From Sphingomonas adhaesiva (GTDB taxonomy: Bacteria; Pseudomonadota; Alphaproteobacteria; Sphingomonadales; Sphingomonadaceae), in NCBI RefSeq assembly GCF_002374855.1, contig NZ_NWVC01000006.1, forward strand, positions 124,001 through 188,000: a stretch of 64,000 nucleotides of DNA, read 5' to 3'. The notes below the pieces were generated by a model. The model was not told the origin of the DNA. It saw nothing but the letters and a program-made list of their open reading frames with translations, and ran no database searches. The stretch's first letter is position 1. The number at the start of each line of letters is the position of its first letter. Below, one piece after another: positions 17,261-26,369 of the stretch. The position numbers and the translations under genes were made by a program.

Positions 17261-18644
17261 GAGCGGTTCCAACCAGATGTGGGGCGGGCGGTTCGCCGAA
17301 GGGCCGGCGGCCGTGATGCGTGAGATAAACGCGTCGATTCCCTTCGACAAGCGGATGTGGCGACAGGACGTCGCGGGCAGCCGCGCGCATGTCGCGATGC
17401 TGGGCGCGCAGGGGATCGTCGCCGCCGACGACGTCGCCGCGATCGACGCCGGGCTGGAACAGGTCGCCGCCGGCTATGCCGCGGACGGCGTGCCCGACGA
17501 TCTGGCGATGGAGGACATCCATATGCTGACCGAGGCGCGGCTGTCCGATGCGATCGGTCCCGCCGCCGGGCGCCTGCACACCGCGCGCAGCCGCAACGAC
17601 CAGGTCGCGACCGATTTCCGCCTGTGGGTGCGCGATGCGACCGATCAGGTGCTGGCCGCGCTAGCCGCACTGGACGATGCGCTGCTGGCGCGCGCGGAGG
17701 AACATGCCGGCAGCGTGATGCCCGGTTTCACCCACCTTCAGTCGGCGCAGCCGGTGACGCTGGGCCATCACCTGATGGCCTATCACGAGATGGTGTCGCG
17801 CGACGTCAGCCGGTTCCGCGACAATCGCGCGCGCGGCAACCTGTGCCCGCTGGGATCGGCGGCGCTGGCGGGCACCGGCTTCCCGATCGACCGGCAGGCG
17901 ACCGCCGCGGCGCTGGGGTTCGACGGGCCGACGCGCAACAGCCTCGATTCGGTCAGCGACCGCGACTTCGCGCTCGATTACCTGATGGCGGCGGTGCAAT
18001 GCTCGCTCCACCTCAGCCGGCTGGCGGAGGAATTCGTGCTGTGGGCGTCGCAGCCGTTCGGCTTCGTTTCGCTGTCCGATCAATGGTCGACCGGCAGCAG
18101 CATCATGCCGCAGAAGCGCAACCCCGATGCCGCCGAGCTGGTGCGCGGCCATGCCGGGCGCATTTCCGGCTGCCTCGTCAGCCTGATGGTGACGATGAAG
18201 GGGCTGCCGCTGGCCTATTCGAAGGACATGCAGGACGACAAGCCGCCGGTTTTCGAATGCCACGACCTGCTGGCGATCTCGATCGCGGCGATGACCGGGA
18301 TGGTCGAGAGCGCGACGTTCCGTACCGACCGGATGCGCGGGCTGGCCGAAAGCGGCTATGCCACCGCCACCGACCTGGCCGACTGGCTGGTGCGCGAGGG
18401 CAACGTGCCGTTCCGCGAGGCGCACCACATCACCGGGCGCGCGGTGGCGCGGGCGGAGGCGCTGGGGTGCACGCTGGACGCGGTGCCGCTGGCGGACCTG
18501 CAGGCGATCGACGCGCGGATCACCGAGGCGGTGTACGGCGTCCTGTCCGTCGACGCATCGGTGGCGAGCCGCAAAAGCTTCGGCGGGACCGCCCCCGACA
18601 ATGTCCGCGCCGCGATCCGCGCCGCGCGCGAGGCGCGGGCGTGA
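17259..18644 (+). CDS. argH: Argininosuccinate lyase
   Basis: The 461-aa enzyme cleaves argininosuccinate to arginine and fumarate, the last step of arginine synthesis. It belongs to the fumarase/aspartase superfamily: WGGRF near the N-terminus, [24 protein letters not shown] (catalytic His) and the signature loop [12 protein letters not shown] are all present. GGGAGG stands directly before the ATG at 17259. A second ATG six codons later (MWGGRF) is a possible start but has a poor ribosome site. The stop overlaps the GTG of the next gene by 3 bases (GTGA), so at least argH and the small lipoprotein are co-translated. Confidence 0.95.
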   Translation: MSGSNQMWGGRFAEGPAAVMREINASIPFDKRMWRQDVAGSRAHVAMLGAQGIVAADDVAAIDAGLEQVAAGYAADGVPDDLAMEDIHMLTEARLSDAIGPAAGRLHTARSRNDQVATDFRLWVRDATDQVLAALAALDDALLARAEEHAGSVMPGFTHLQSAQPVTLGHHLMAYHEMVSRDVSRFRDNRARGNLCPLGSAALAGTGFPIDRQATAAALGFDGPTRNSLDSVSDRDFALDYLMAAVQCSLHLSRLAEEFVLWASQPFGFVSLSDQWSTGSSIMPQKRNPDAAELVRGHAGRISGCLVSLMVTMKGLPLAYSKDMQDDKPPVFECHDLLAISIAAMTGMVESATFRTDRMRGLAESGYATATDLADWLVREGNVPFREAHHITGRAVARAEALGCTLDAVPLADLQAIDARITEAVYGVLSVDASVASRKSFGGTAPDNVRAAIRAAREARA

Positions 18645-18886
18645 GGCGGCTCCTCCCGCTGCTGCTGCTGGGTGCCGCGCTGCCGCTGGCGGCGTGCGGA
18701 TCGACGCAGGCGCTCAAACCCGCCGCGGGTGAGCAATTGCCCGCAGCGCCGTATGGCGCCCCTGCGACGCCGACCGTCGCGGACCTCCTGACCCCCTCAG
18801 TCCAGGAACGCCCGCAACGCAACAGCGAGATCATGACCCGCTCGCAGGAACGGCAGAACGACGCGTTCGACCTGCCCCCGAGCTGA
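18641..18886 (+). CDS. Small lipoprotein between argH and lysA (LptM-like by position)
   Basis: The 81-aa product starts with GTG inside the argH stop region. It has a short lipoprotein signal with lipobox LPLAAC followed by GSTQALKP, then a Pro-rich unstructured chain ending in DLPPS. Its size, the Cys-Gly start of the mature part, the early LKP motif and its place next to lysA recall LptM (YifL), the small lipoprotein that helps LptD folding in gammaproteobacteria, whose gene is often beside lysA or dapF. Sequence similarity is slight, so the assignment is a guess from context. Confidence 0.55.
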   Translation: MRRLLPLLLLGAALPLAACGSTQALKPAAGEQLPAAPYGAPATPTVADLLTPSVQERPQRNSEIMTRSQERQNDAFDLPPS

Positions 18887-18902
18887 CCCGATACGGACGA
18901 CC

Positions 18903-20159
18903 ATGGATCATTTTCATTACCAGGACGGCGCGCTGTGGTGCGAAGGCGTGCCGATGACGCGCATCGCCGCCGAGGTGGGCACCCCCGTCTACGTCTATTC
19001 CGCCGCCGCGTTCCGCCAGCGCGCGCGCGAGTTCCGCGACGGCCTGTCGACTGTTCCCGACACGCATCTGGCCTATGCGATCAAGGCCAATCCCAATCTG
19101 GCGGTGCTGCGCGTGCTGGCCGACGAAGGCTATGGCGCGGACGTGGTGTCGGGCGGCGAGATGGCGCGCGCGCTGGCGGCCGGGATGCCCGCCGACGGCA
19201 TCGTCTTTTCCGGCGTCGGAAAGACCGAGGCGGAGCTGGTGCGCGGGCTGGAGGCCGGGATCGGCCAGTTCAACCTGGAGCTGGAGGAGGAGGGCGTCGT
19301 CCTCGCCCGGCTGGCCGCCGAACGCGGGCTGACCGCGACCGCGGTGCTGCGCGTCAATCCGGACGTCGACGCGGGCACCCACGCCAAGATCTCCACCGGG
19401 CGCAAGGAGAACAAGTTCGGCGTGCCGATTGACCAGGCGCCGGCGATCTTCGCGCGGCTGGCGGGGCTGCCGGGCCTGTCGCTGGAGGGCGTGGCCATCC
19501 ATATCGGCAGCCAGCTGATGGACCTGGCGCCGCTGGAGGCGGCCTATGCGCGGGTCAAGCGGCTGGTCGACGAGCTGCGCGCCGCGGGCCACCGCATCGC
19601 GCGCGTCGACCTGGGCGGGGGCGTGGGCGTGGCGTACAAGGCGGGCGACGTGCCCCCGACGCTGGCCGATTACGGCGCGATGGTGGCGCGCGCGACCAGG
19701 GGCTGGGACGTGAAGCTGATGTTCGAGCCGGGGCGCGCGATCGCGGGCAATGCCGGCGTGCTGCTGACCGAGGTGATCTGGGTCAAGCCCGGCGTCGTCC
19801 ACCCCTATGTCATCGTCGATGCGGCGATGAACGATCTGGCGCGCCCGGCGCTGTACGACGCATGGCACGATTTCGCGGCCGTGACCCCCGATGGCGAACG
19901 GATGATGGCGAACATCGCCGGCCCGGTGTGCGAGACCGGCGATACCTTCGCGATGGCGCGCGAGGTGGACCGGGTGGCGAAGGGCGATCTGGCGGTGTTC
20001 CGCACCGCCGGCGCTTATGGCGCGACGATGGCGTCGACCTACAACAGCCGCGCGCTGGTGCCCGAGGTGCTGGTCGACGGCGATCGCTATGCCGTGGTCG
20101 CCGACCGGATCGCCGCCGAGACGATCCTGGCCGCGGAGCGCGTGCCCGAGTGGCTGTGA
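18903..20159 (+). CDS. lysA: Diaminopimelate decarboxylase
   Basis: The 418-aa fold-type III PLP enzyme decarboxylates meso-diaminopimelate to L-lysine, the last step of lysine synthesis. The PLP lysine lies in YAIKANPN, followed by HIGSQL, the phosphate-binding Gly loop (DLGGGVGV), EPGRAI and the active-site CETGD from the partner subunit. The length is normal for the family. It stands 16 bases behind the small lipoprotein gene, in the same direction, and probably belongs to the argH transcript. Confidence 0.95.
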   Translation: MDHFHYQDGALWCEGVPMTRIAAEVGTPVYVYSAAAFRQRAREFRDGLSTVPDTHLAYAIKANPNLAVLRVLADEGYGADVVSGGEMARALAAGMPADGIVFSGVGKTEAELVRGLEAGIGQFNLELEEEGVVLARLAAERGLTATAVLRVNPDVDAGTHAKISTGRKENKFGVPIDQAPAIFARLAGLPGLSLEGVAIHIGSQLMDLAPLEAAYARVKRLVDELRAAGHRIARVDLGGGVGVAYKAGDVPPTLADYGAMVARATRGWDVKLMFEPGRAIAGNAGVLLTEVIWVKPGVVHPYVIVDAAMNDLARPALYDAWHDFAAVTPDGERMMANIAGPVCETGDTFAMAREVDRVAKGDLAVFRTAGAYGATMASTYNSRALVPEVLVDGDRYAVVADRIAAETILAAERVPEWL

Positions 20160-20163
20160 CCGC

Positions 20164-20937
20164 GTGAGCGCGCCCGCCCCGCTGCACAGCCTGCCGCTGT
20201 TCGTGCGGCTGGCGGGGCGCGCCGTCATCCTGGTGGGCGACGGCGAGGCGGCCGATGCCAAGCGCCGGTTGCTGGAACGCGCCGGCGCGCGGATCGTCGG
20301 CGAGGACGATGCGGCCGCCGTGCTGGCGATCGTCGCCGACGACGATGCGGCGGTCGCGCGGCTGAAGGCGCGCGGGGTGCTGGTCAATGCGGTCGACCGG
20401 CCGGCGCTGTGCGATTTCACGCTGCCCGCGATCGTCGATCGCGATCCGGTGCTGGTCGCGATCGGCACCGGCGGAGTTTCCGCCGGGCTGGCGGCGGCGC
20501 TGCGCCAGCGGCTGGAGGGGATGCTGCCCGCCGGGCTGGGCGAACTGGCGCGCGGGCTGTACGCGGCGCGTGATACGGTGCGCGCGCGATTTCCCGATGG
20601 CGCGGCGCGGCGGCGCGCGATCGCGGCGGCGCTGGCGCCGGGCGGCGCGCTCGACCCTCTGGTCGATCACGACGGGGCGGATGTGGCCGGGGCGCTGACG
20701 GGGCAGGACGGTGCGGGGGTGGTGCGGCGGATCGTGCTCGCCTCGCCCGACCCCGACGACCTGACGCTGCGTCACGCGCGCTGGCTGGCGGGGGCGGACC
20801 GGGTGACGCACCGCGCCGACGTGCCGCGCGCGATCCTGGACCGCGCGCGCGCCGACGCCGCGCGCGAGGCGACCGATGCGCCCCCGGCGACGGCGGCGGC
20901 GGGGGAGAAGGTGGTCGACGTGGCGATGATGCGATGA
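20164..20937 (+). CDS. Siroheme synthase, precorrin-2 dehydrogenase/ferrochelatase type
   Basis: The 257-aa protein corresponds to the N-terminal half of CysG. It has an NAD-binding Rossmann start (AVILVGDGEAADAKRRLLERAGA), the CDFTLPAIVDRDPVLVAIGTGGVSAGLA block, and a helical sirohydrochlorin region. It lacks the usual C-terminal uroporphyrinogen methyltransferase domain, which must be encoded elsewhere. The product, siroheme, serves sulfite or nitrite reductase. The start is GTG at 20164, four bases after the lysA stop. The stop overlaps the ZntB gene (ATGA). Confidence 0.85.
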   Translation: MSAPAPLHSLPLFVRLAGRAVILVGDGEAADAKRRLLERAGARIVGEDDAAAVLAIVADDDAAVARLKARGVLVNAVDRPALCDFTLPAIVDRDPVLVAIGTGGVSAGLAAALRQRLEGMLPAGLGELARGLYAARDTVRARFPDGAARRRAIAAALAPGGALDPLVDHDGADVAGALTGQDGAGVVRRIVLASPDPDDLTLRHARWLAGADRVTHRADVPRAILDRARADAAREATDAPPATAAAGEKVVDVAMMR

Positions 20938-21890
20938 GCGGTTATGCGTGGCGGATCACCGCCGAGGGCAAGGCCGAGCAGGTGCCGGTCGCCGGCGCGC
21001 TGACGTGCGGGGCGCCGTTCGTCTGGGTGCACCTGACCACCAATGCCGACCATGCGCAGACGTGGCTGCGCGACGAGGCGCAACTGCCCGCCTATGTCGT
21101 CGATGCGCTGACCGCCGGGGAAACGCGCCCGCGGTGCGAGAAGATGGGCGACAGCGCGTTCGTCAACCTGCGCGGGCGCACCGACGAGGAGGTGGGATCG
21201 TCCGACGTGCTGGCGTCGATCCGCATCTGGGCCGCGAAGGGGCGCGTCGTGTCGGTGACGCGCAAGCATCTGGTCGCGATGGGCGATGTCGTCGCCGAGA
21301 TGAAGGCGGGCGAATTGCGCGATCCCGGGGACCTGATCGCCGCCTTCGCCACGGCGATCACCGAGGATCTGGACCCGGTGGTCGCGGACCTGGGCGACTG
21401 GCTGGACGATTGCGAACAGGGGCTGCGCACCGACCGGGTGTTCGAACTGCGCCGCGGGGTGACGAAGGTGCGGTCGGAGGCGATCACCTATCGCCGGTTC
21501 CTGAACCCGCAGCGCACCGCGCTGGAACGGCTGGCGGCGCTGCCGGGCGACTGGCTGGCCGACGACGACCGCGCGCATTTGGCCGCCGCCGCCGATCGCG
21601 CCGCGCGCATGGCCGAGGAGGTGGAGGCGATCCGCGAGCGCGCCGCGCTGATGCACGAGGCGCTGACCGACCTGCGCGCCGAACAGCTGGACCAGCGCAG
21701 CCTGGTGATCGCGATCGTCGCGATGGTGTTCCTGCCGCTGACGTTCATCACCGGGCTGTACGGGATGAACGTGAAGGGGCTGCCCTATGCCGACGAACCC
21801 TGGGCGTTCGACGCGGTGATGGGGATGTGCGCCGCGGTGGCGGCGGGGGTGACGATCTATTTCCTGCGGCGGCACTGGTTCCGCGGCTGA
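20934..21890 (+). CDS. zntB: CorA/ZntB family divalent-metal transporter
   Basis: The 318-aa protein has a long cytoplasmic N-terminal domain (start MSGYAWRI, VWVHLTT) and two C-terminal membrane helices joined by the GMN selectivity motif (TGLYGMNVKGLP), the hallmark of the CorA superfamily. The N-terminal domain and length fit ZntB, a proton-coupled Zn2+ importer, better than the Mg2+ channel CorA. It is translationally coupled to the siroheme synthase gene (4-base overlap) and is the last gene before the flagellar cluster. Confidence 0.85.
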   Translation: MSGYAWRITAEGKAEQVPVAGALTCGAPFVWVHLTTNADHAQTWLRDEAQLPAYVVDALTAGETRPRCEKMGDSAFVNLRGRTDEEVGSSDVLASIRIWAAKGRVVSVTRKHLVAMGDVVAEMKAGELRDPGDLIAAFATAITEDLDPVVADLGDWLDDCEQGLRTDRVFELRRGVTKVRSEAITYRRFLNPQRTALERLAALPGDWLADDDRAHLAAAADRAARMAEEVEAIRERAALMHEALTDLRAEQLDQRSLVIAIVAMVFLPLTFITGLYGMNVKGLPYADEPWAFDAVMGMCAAVAAGVTIYFLRRHWFRG

Positions 21891-21914
21891 GCGCGGGGCT
21901 TGCCGCGGTCCTTC

Positions 21915-22113
21915 GTCACCCCGGACTCGTTCCGGGGTCCACTGTTCCGCAAAAGCAGGTGCTTGCCGGTATGCGGAGACATGGATGCCGGAACAGGGCT
22001 TTCCCGACCGAAGCCGAAGAGTCCGGCGAAGGCCGGGGTCCATGGTATGGCAAGAGCAGCGGCTGGTGCGTTCGGGGAACCGTGGATGCCGGAACAAGTC
22101 CGGCATGACGGAG
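21915..22113. repeat. Cluster of three dispersed intergenic palindromes between zntB and fliS
   Basis: Three related elements stand in the 264-base gap between the convergent zntB and fliS genes: GTCACCCCGGACTCGTTCCGGGGTCC (about 21915-21940), GGCGAAGGCCGGGGTCCATGG (about 22025-22045) and GGATGCCGGAACAAGTCCGGCATGACGG (about 22084-22111). Each can form a hairpin; the first could end zntB transcription and the last fliS transcription. The same repeats occur near 3178 and 5490. No gene lies in this gap. Confidence 0.65.
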
Positions 22114-22154
22114 GGTTTACGTCCGGGTGACGGCCTTGGCCCGGCGCCCGCCCG

Positions 22155-22553
22155 TCACGCGGCGCGGGCCTGTCGCCAGGCGCCGGCGATCTCTTCCAGC
22201 TCGGCGGCGACGGCGCGGAAGCGGTCGCCGTTCGATCCGATCGCGGCCTCCACCACCTGCTTGCGGCAGCCGGCGTAGAAGCGTGCCAGCGCCTGCGACA
22301 CCGAACCGCCGCGCTCGAAATCCAGATTGGCCTCCAGCGCGAACAGGATCGCGGTGGCGCGGGTCACGCGCTCGCTTTTGGTCGTATATTGATCGCGGTC
22401 GGCGGCCCAGGCGGCGACGCGCAGCGCCTGCATCAGTTCTTCGTACAGAAGCTGGACCAGCGCCGGGCCATCGGCCGCGGCGGTGCGCCCGGCCAGGTCG
22501 ATGTCGCGATAGGTGCGCGCCGGATCGCGCAACAGGGCGGATGCGTATGCCAT
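22155..22553 (-). CDS. fliS: Flagellar export chaperone FliS
   Basis: The 132-aa, all-helical FliS binds unfolded flagellin in the cytoplasm, stops it polymerising and brings it to the export gate. The family pattern is visible: a YRD-type start (ARTYRDIDLAGRTAAADGPALVQLLYEELMQAL), a central RATAILFALEANLDFERGG and a C-terminal helix. The ATG follows the fliD stop after one base, so it is the last gene of the long fliK-to-fliS transcript. FliS with a capping protein FliD is typical of beta/gamma-type flagella. Confidence 0.88.
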   Translation of the reverse strand: MAYASALLRDPARTYRDIDLAGRTAAADGPALVQLLYEELMQALRVAAWAADRDQYTTKSERVTRATAILFALEANLDFERGGSVSQALARFYAGCRKQVVEAAIGSNGDRFRAVAAELEEIAGAWRQARAA

Positions 22554-22554
22554 G

Positions 22555-24102
22555 TCAGCCCTTCGTCCAGGTCTTGATCTGCTGATCCATGAAGGATTGC
22601 GTCGATTTGTAGGCGTTGACGCGCGCGCCCATGCTGGAGAATTGCTGCGTCATGCGATCGGTGGTGCGCGTCACCTGATCGTCCAGCGTCGTCTGCCGCT
22701 TGGTCAGATCGGCCTGCGCCTGGCGATAGGCGTTGGTCGAGGCGCCCAGCCCGTAGAGCGAGCTGCTGCTGTTGAGCTGGATCGACTGCATCACCTGGTA
22801 CAGGCCGGTCTTGCTGACCGGGCTGTAGGCGAACATCGCCTCGATCGCGTCGGGCGCGCGCGTCATCGCCGCCGACAGTGCCTTGTCGTCCACCTCCAGC
22901 GTGCCGTCCTTGAGCGTGCGCACCCCGATCGCGGCGAGCGAGGCCGGCGCGCCGGTCGCCGCGTTGGGCAGCAGCGTGGTGCTGGACAGCGACTGGAGCG
23001 AACGTTGCAGCGCGCGCGCCGCGGTATCGCCGCGCAGCTTGCCGTTGATCGGGTCGGTCTGTTCCTTCACGACCGCCAGCACCTGGTTGTAGGTTTCGAC
23101 GAACGCCTTGACCGCGTCGGTCAGCGCGCTCGTGGGGCGCTTGGCGGTCAGCGTCGCGGTGCCGGTGCCGGTCAGCGACAGCTTCACCCCCGCGACCAGA
23201 TCGGTCACCTCGTTCGAGGCGCGCTCGACGCGCGCGCCGTCGACGTCCAGGACGGCATTGGCCGCCTGCCCGGTCAGCTTGGTGGGCAGCGCGGCGGTAT
23301 CGCTGGCGGTACGCGCGCGCACGTCGAACTTGCCCAGCGCGCTGGCCGGATCATCGGCGGTCAGCTGGAACGCCGATTGCGTGCCGGTCGCGCCCTTCAG
23401 CGACAGGAACGCCGATCCGTCGGCATCGGTCAGCACCGATGCGGTGACGCCGGTCTTCTTCGCGTTGATCGCCGCGGCGATCCCCGACAGCGTGTTGTTC
23501 GTGCCGTCGATCGTGATGTCGAACGACCTGGGCGAATTGTCGGCGTTGGTCCCGGTGGTGAAGCCGGTCATCTGGCCGTCGCTGCCGTAGGTGGCGGTGC
23601 CCAGCTTCAGCGTCAGCGTGCCGGTGCCGAACGTCGCGGTGCCCGGCGAGGTCACCTTGGCGCTGGCGCTGACCTGCGCGGTGGCGAGCGCGTTCACCTT
23701 GATGGTGGTGTTGAGGTCCGCGATCGACGCGCCCGAAATGGTCGTGCCGGTGACCGCCGCGCCGTTGCTGCTGACCGGCTGCGACGTCAGCGTGCCGCCG
23801 TCGGCCAGCGACTTCACCGCCTTGGTGAAGGTGGCGATCGTGTCCTTGATGGTCGACACGCCGGAAATCTGCGCGGTCAGCTGCTCGCTCTTGGCCGCCA
23901 GCTGCGCCTTGCGGGTCGCGAACTGCGCGTCGACCAGCTGGCCGACCAGCGCGCCGGTGTCGATATTGTCGCTGCCGTTGAGCGAATCGAGCAGCGACTT
24001 GGCGGTCTTGCTGGCCAGCGCCGCCGCCGACGTCTTGGCCGTCGTCGCCGAGGACGTGGTGCTCGTCGCGGAGCTGCTGCTGGTGCTGCTGACGGTAGCC
24101 AT
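22555..24102 (-). CDS. fliD: Flagellar filament cap protein FliD (hook-associated protein 2)
   Basis: The 515-aa FliD forms the cap at the tip of the filament and promotes flagellin folding into it. It has a Ser/Thr-rich N-terminus, the FliD_N block (VDAQFATRKAQLAAKSEQLTAQIS), a variable middle and the C-terminal coiled coil (QADLTKRQTTLDDQVTRTTDRMTQQFSSM...). GAAAGGA precedes the ATG at 24102. It lies 36 bases behind flhB on the same strand. Confidence 0.9.
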   Translation of the reverse strand: MATVSSTSSSSATSTTSSATTAKTSAAALASKTAKSLLDSLNGSDNIDTGALVGQLVDAQFATRKAQLAAKSEQLTAQISGVSTIKDTIATFTKAVKSLADGGTLTSQPVSSNGAAVTGTTISGASIADLNTTIKVNALATAQVSASAKVTSPGTATFGTGTLTLKLGTATYGSDGQMTGFTTGTNADNSPRSFDITIDGTNNTLSGIAAAINAKKTGVTASVLTDADGSAFLSLKGATGTQSAFQLTADDPASALGKFDVRARTASDTAALPTKLTGQAANAVLDVDGARVERASNEVTDLVAGVKLSLTGTGTATLTAKRPTSALTDAVKAFVETYNQVLAVVKEQTDPINGKLRGDTAARALQRSLQSLSSTTLLPNAATGAPASLAAIGVRTLKDGTLEVDDKALSAAMTRAPDAIEAMFAYSPVSKTGLYQVMQSIQLNSSSSLYGLGASTNAYRQAQADLTKRQTTLDDQVTRTTDRMTQQFSSMGARVNAYKSTQSFMDQQIKTWTKG

Positions 24103-24138
24103 GATCGTCCTTTCTAAACGACCGGACGGCGGCGGGCT

Positions 24139-25269
24139 TTATGCCTGCTGGATGCCATTTTCGTCGAACCGTGCGGTGGGGGGGACGTCGATCGGCGGCA
24201 TCGTGCCGCCGGCCTGCGCGTTGAGGCCGAACACGAACGCCAGCACGGTAGCGACCGCCAGGTACAGGTCGTCGCGGATCTCCTGCCCTTCGCGGCTGGT
24301 GTAATAGACGGCACGCGCCAGCGCGGGATATTCGAGGATCTGCAGCCCGATCTCGCCCGCGCGCTCGCGGATCGCCAGCGCGGTCGCACCGCGGCCCTTG
24401 GCGACCACCACCGGCACCTGGTCGCGCCCGCGATCGTAGCGCAGCGCGACCGCGAAATGCGTCGGGTTGGTCAGCACGACATGCGCCTCCGCGATCGCCT
24501 TGCGCATGCCGCCCGACAGCACCTCGCGCTGTTTCTGGCGCAGGTGGCCCTTCATCTCGGGATTGCCCTCGCTCTCCTTGTTCTCGTCCTTCACCTCCTG
24601 CTTGGTCATGCGCAGCTTGCGCAGCAGCTGGAGGATCTGGGTCGGCACGTCGAGCGCGGCGATCCCGACCAGCCCGGCGGCCATCGCCAGCATGACGCCG
24701 TTCAGCGTCTCCCCCAGCGAGGCGAGCGCGACCGGCAGGTTGGACGCGGCCAGGCCGAAGCTGAAATGCGCGGTCTTCCACATCATCCACGCGCCGATCG
24801 CGCCGAGCAGCACGACCTTCAGGATCGACTTGGCCAGTTCGGTCCAGCCGCTCATGCCGAAGATCTTCTTGAGGCCGTTGGCGGGATTGATGCGCTGCGA
24901 CTTGGGCGCCATCAGCGAGGCGTTGAAGCGCAGGCTGCCCAGCCCCGCCTGGCTGACCACCGCGGCGGCGATGGTGATCGCGAACAGGATCGCGACCGGC
25001 GGCGCGACCTTCCACCCGGCCTCCACCAGCGGGCGGAACGGCTGGAAATCCTCCACGTCGGTGCGCCCGAAGGTGAAGCTGGCACGCATCACCGCGCGGC
25101 ACGCCGCGATCAGCCCGGGGCCGAAGAAGATCATCCAGGCGGTGCCCGCCAGCACGACCAGCGCGGTGGCGAATTCGCGGCTCTTGAGGATATCGCCCTT
25201 GTCGCGGGCGTCGTCCTTGCGCTTCTGGGTTGGGGCTTCTGTCTTGTCGCCGGCGGCTTCTTCCGACAT
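24139..25269 (-). CDS. flhB: Flagellar export apparatus protein FlhB
   Basis: The 376-aa protein is the substrate-specificity switch of the flagellar type III export gate. It has a basic N-terminus (EEAAGDKTEAPTQKRKDDARDKG), four membrane helices and a cytoplasmic domain with the autocleavage motif NPTH near residue 265 (VVLTNPTHFAVALRYDRG). Cleavage and contact with FliK change export from hook to filament proteins. It follows fliR after one base, and together with fliP, Q and R it completes the gate. Confidence 0.95.
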   Translation of the reverse strand: MSEEAAGDKTEAPTQKRKDDARDKGDILKSREFATALVVLAGTAWMIFFGPGLIAACRAVMRASFTFGRTDVEDFQPFRPLVEAGWKVAPPVAILFAITIAAAVVSQAGLGSLRFNASLMAPKSQRINPANGLKKIFGMSGWTELAKSILKVVLLGAIGAWMMWKTAHFSFGLAASNLPVALASLGETLNGVMLAMAAGLVGIAALDVPTQILQLLRKLRMTKQEVKDENKESEGNPEMKGHLRQKQREVLSGGMRKAIAEAHVVLTNPTHFAVALRYDRGRDQVPVVVAKGRGATALAIRERAGEIGLQILEYPALARAVYYTSREGQEIRDDLYLAVATVLAFVFGLNAQAGGTMPPIDVPPTARFDENGIQQA

Positions 25270-25270
25270 G

Positions 25271-26059
25271 TCAGAAGCCTCCCGTCGTCAGCAGCACCAG
25301 GCTCTGCGCCGCGGCCAGCCCCTCGCGCACGATCACCTGCATGTAGTCGCCCATCGCGGGCAGCGCGATGCCGAGCGTGACGACCCCCACCGCCAGGCTG
25401 GCGGGCAGCCCGACCGAGAACAGGTTGAGCGCCGGCGCGGAGCGCGACAGCATCCCCATGACGATGTTCTGGCACAGCAGCAGGAAGCCGACCGGCAAGG
25501 CCAGCAGCAGCCCGGCGAGGAAAGCGTAGCCGCCGAACATCGCGATGTCGCGCATCTGCCCCGCGGTCATCCACGCCGCACCCGGCGGCAGCGCGCGATA
25601 GCTTTTGGCGACCATGTCGACCAGCACCAGATGCCCGTCGAGCGACAGGAACAGCAGTGTCAGCAGGATCGACAGGAACTGGCTGACCGCCGGGCTGGAA
25701 CGGCCGGTGGTCGGGTCCATCATGCTGGCAAAGCCGATCCCCATCGACCCGCCGATGATTTCCCCCGCGACCAGCGGCGCGGCGAAGGCGATCTGCACGA
25801 CGAAGCCGAGCGCCAGGCCCACCAGCGCCTCCGCGGCGACCGACAGGAAGGTCGACAGCGCGAACACCGTCGGTGGCACCGCGATCGTGTTCGTCCCCAG
25901 CACCAAGATCGCCACCGCGCCCGACAGCGCGACGCGCACCTGCACCGGCACCGAGACGTTGCCGAACACCGGCGCGGCGACGAACGCGGCGCCCACGCGC
26001 ACCATCACGAACAGCAGCGCCCACAGCTGCGGCTCGATCGCGAGGCCGAAGCCCAGCAT
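25271..26059 (-). CDS. fliR: Flagellar biosynthesis protein FliR
   Basis: The 262-aa integral membrane protein is part of the FliPQR export-gate core. Several hydrophobic helices are present, with family blocks such as VRVGAAFVAAPVFGN near the N-terminus and FLLLCQNIVMGMLSRSAPALNLFSVGLPASL. The gene sits between fliQ (3-base gap) and flhB (1-base gap), the standard order. Confidence 0.93.
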   Translation of the reverse strand: MLGFGLAIEPQLWALLFVMVRVGAAFVAAPVFGNVSVPVQVRVALSGAVAILVLGTNTIAVPPTVFALSTFLSVAAEALVGLALGFVVQIAFAAPLVAGEIIGGSMGIGFASMMDPTTGRSSPAVSQFLSILLTLLFLSLDGHLVLVDMVAKSYRALPPGAAWMTAGQMRDIAMFGGYAFLAGLLLALPVGFLLLCQNIVMGMLSRSAPALNLFSVGLPASLAVGVVTLGIALPAMGDYMQVIVREGLAAAQSLVLLTTGGF

Positions 26060-26062
26060 TGA

Positions 26063-26344
26063 CTACCGCACCAGGTCGGGGATGCGCGCGAAGATCTCGG
26101 CGGTGAAATCGCTGAGCAGGCCCAGGATCATCGCGCCGAACACCATGATCGACACCGCCACGACGATCAGCTTCGGAATGAAGCTGAGCGACTGTTCGTT
26201 GATCGAGGTGGCGGCCTGCACCATCCCCAGGATCAGCCCGGACAGCAGTGCGGGGACCAGCAGCGGCGCGGCGGCGAGCGCCAGCACCCACATCGTCTGG
26301 TTGGCGAGGGTGAGGAAATAGTCGGCATCGACCAGCGGATGCAT
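26063..26344 (-). CDS. fliQ: Flagellar biosynthesis protein FliQ
   Basis: The 93-aa protein has two membrane helices (MWVLALAAAPLLVPALLSGLILG and IVVAVSIMVFGAMILGLL) joined by QAATSINEQSLSFIPKL, the conserved FliQ loop. It surrounds FliP and FliR in the export gate. Length and order (fliP-fliQ-fliR) are as usual. Confidence 0.94.
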   Translation of the reverse strand: MHPLVDADYFLTLANQTMWVLALAAAPLLVPALLSGLILGMVQAATSINEQSLSFIPKLIVVAVSIMVFGAMILGLLSDFTAEIFARIPDLVR

Positions 26345-26369
26345 GGTGTCGGTTCCTGTCCGGGGGGCG

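Noticed and set aside
22513..24117. Long open frame opposite fliD
   Set aside because: Arg/Gly/His-rich antisense shadow caused by high-GC third codon positions; no ribosome site and fliD is clearly the gene.
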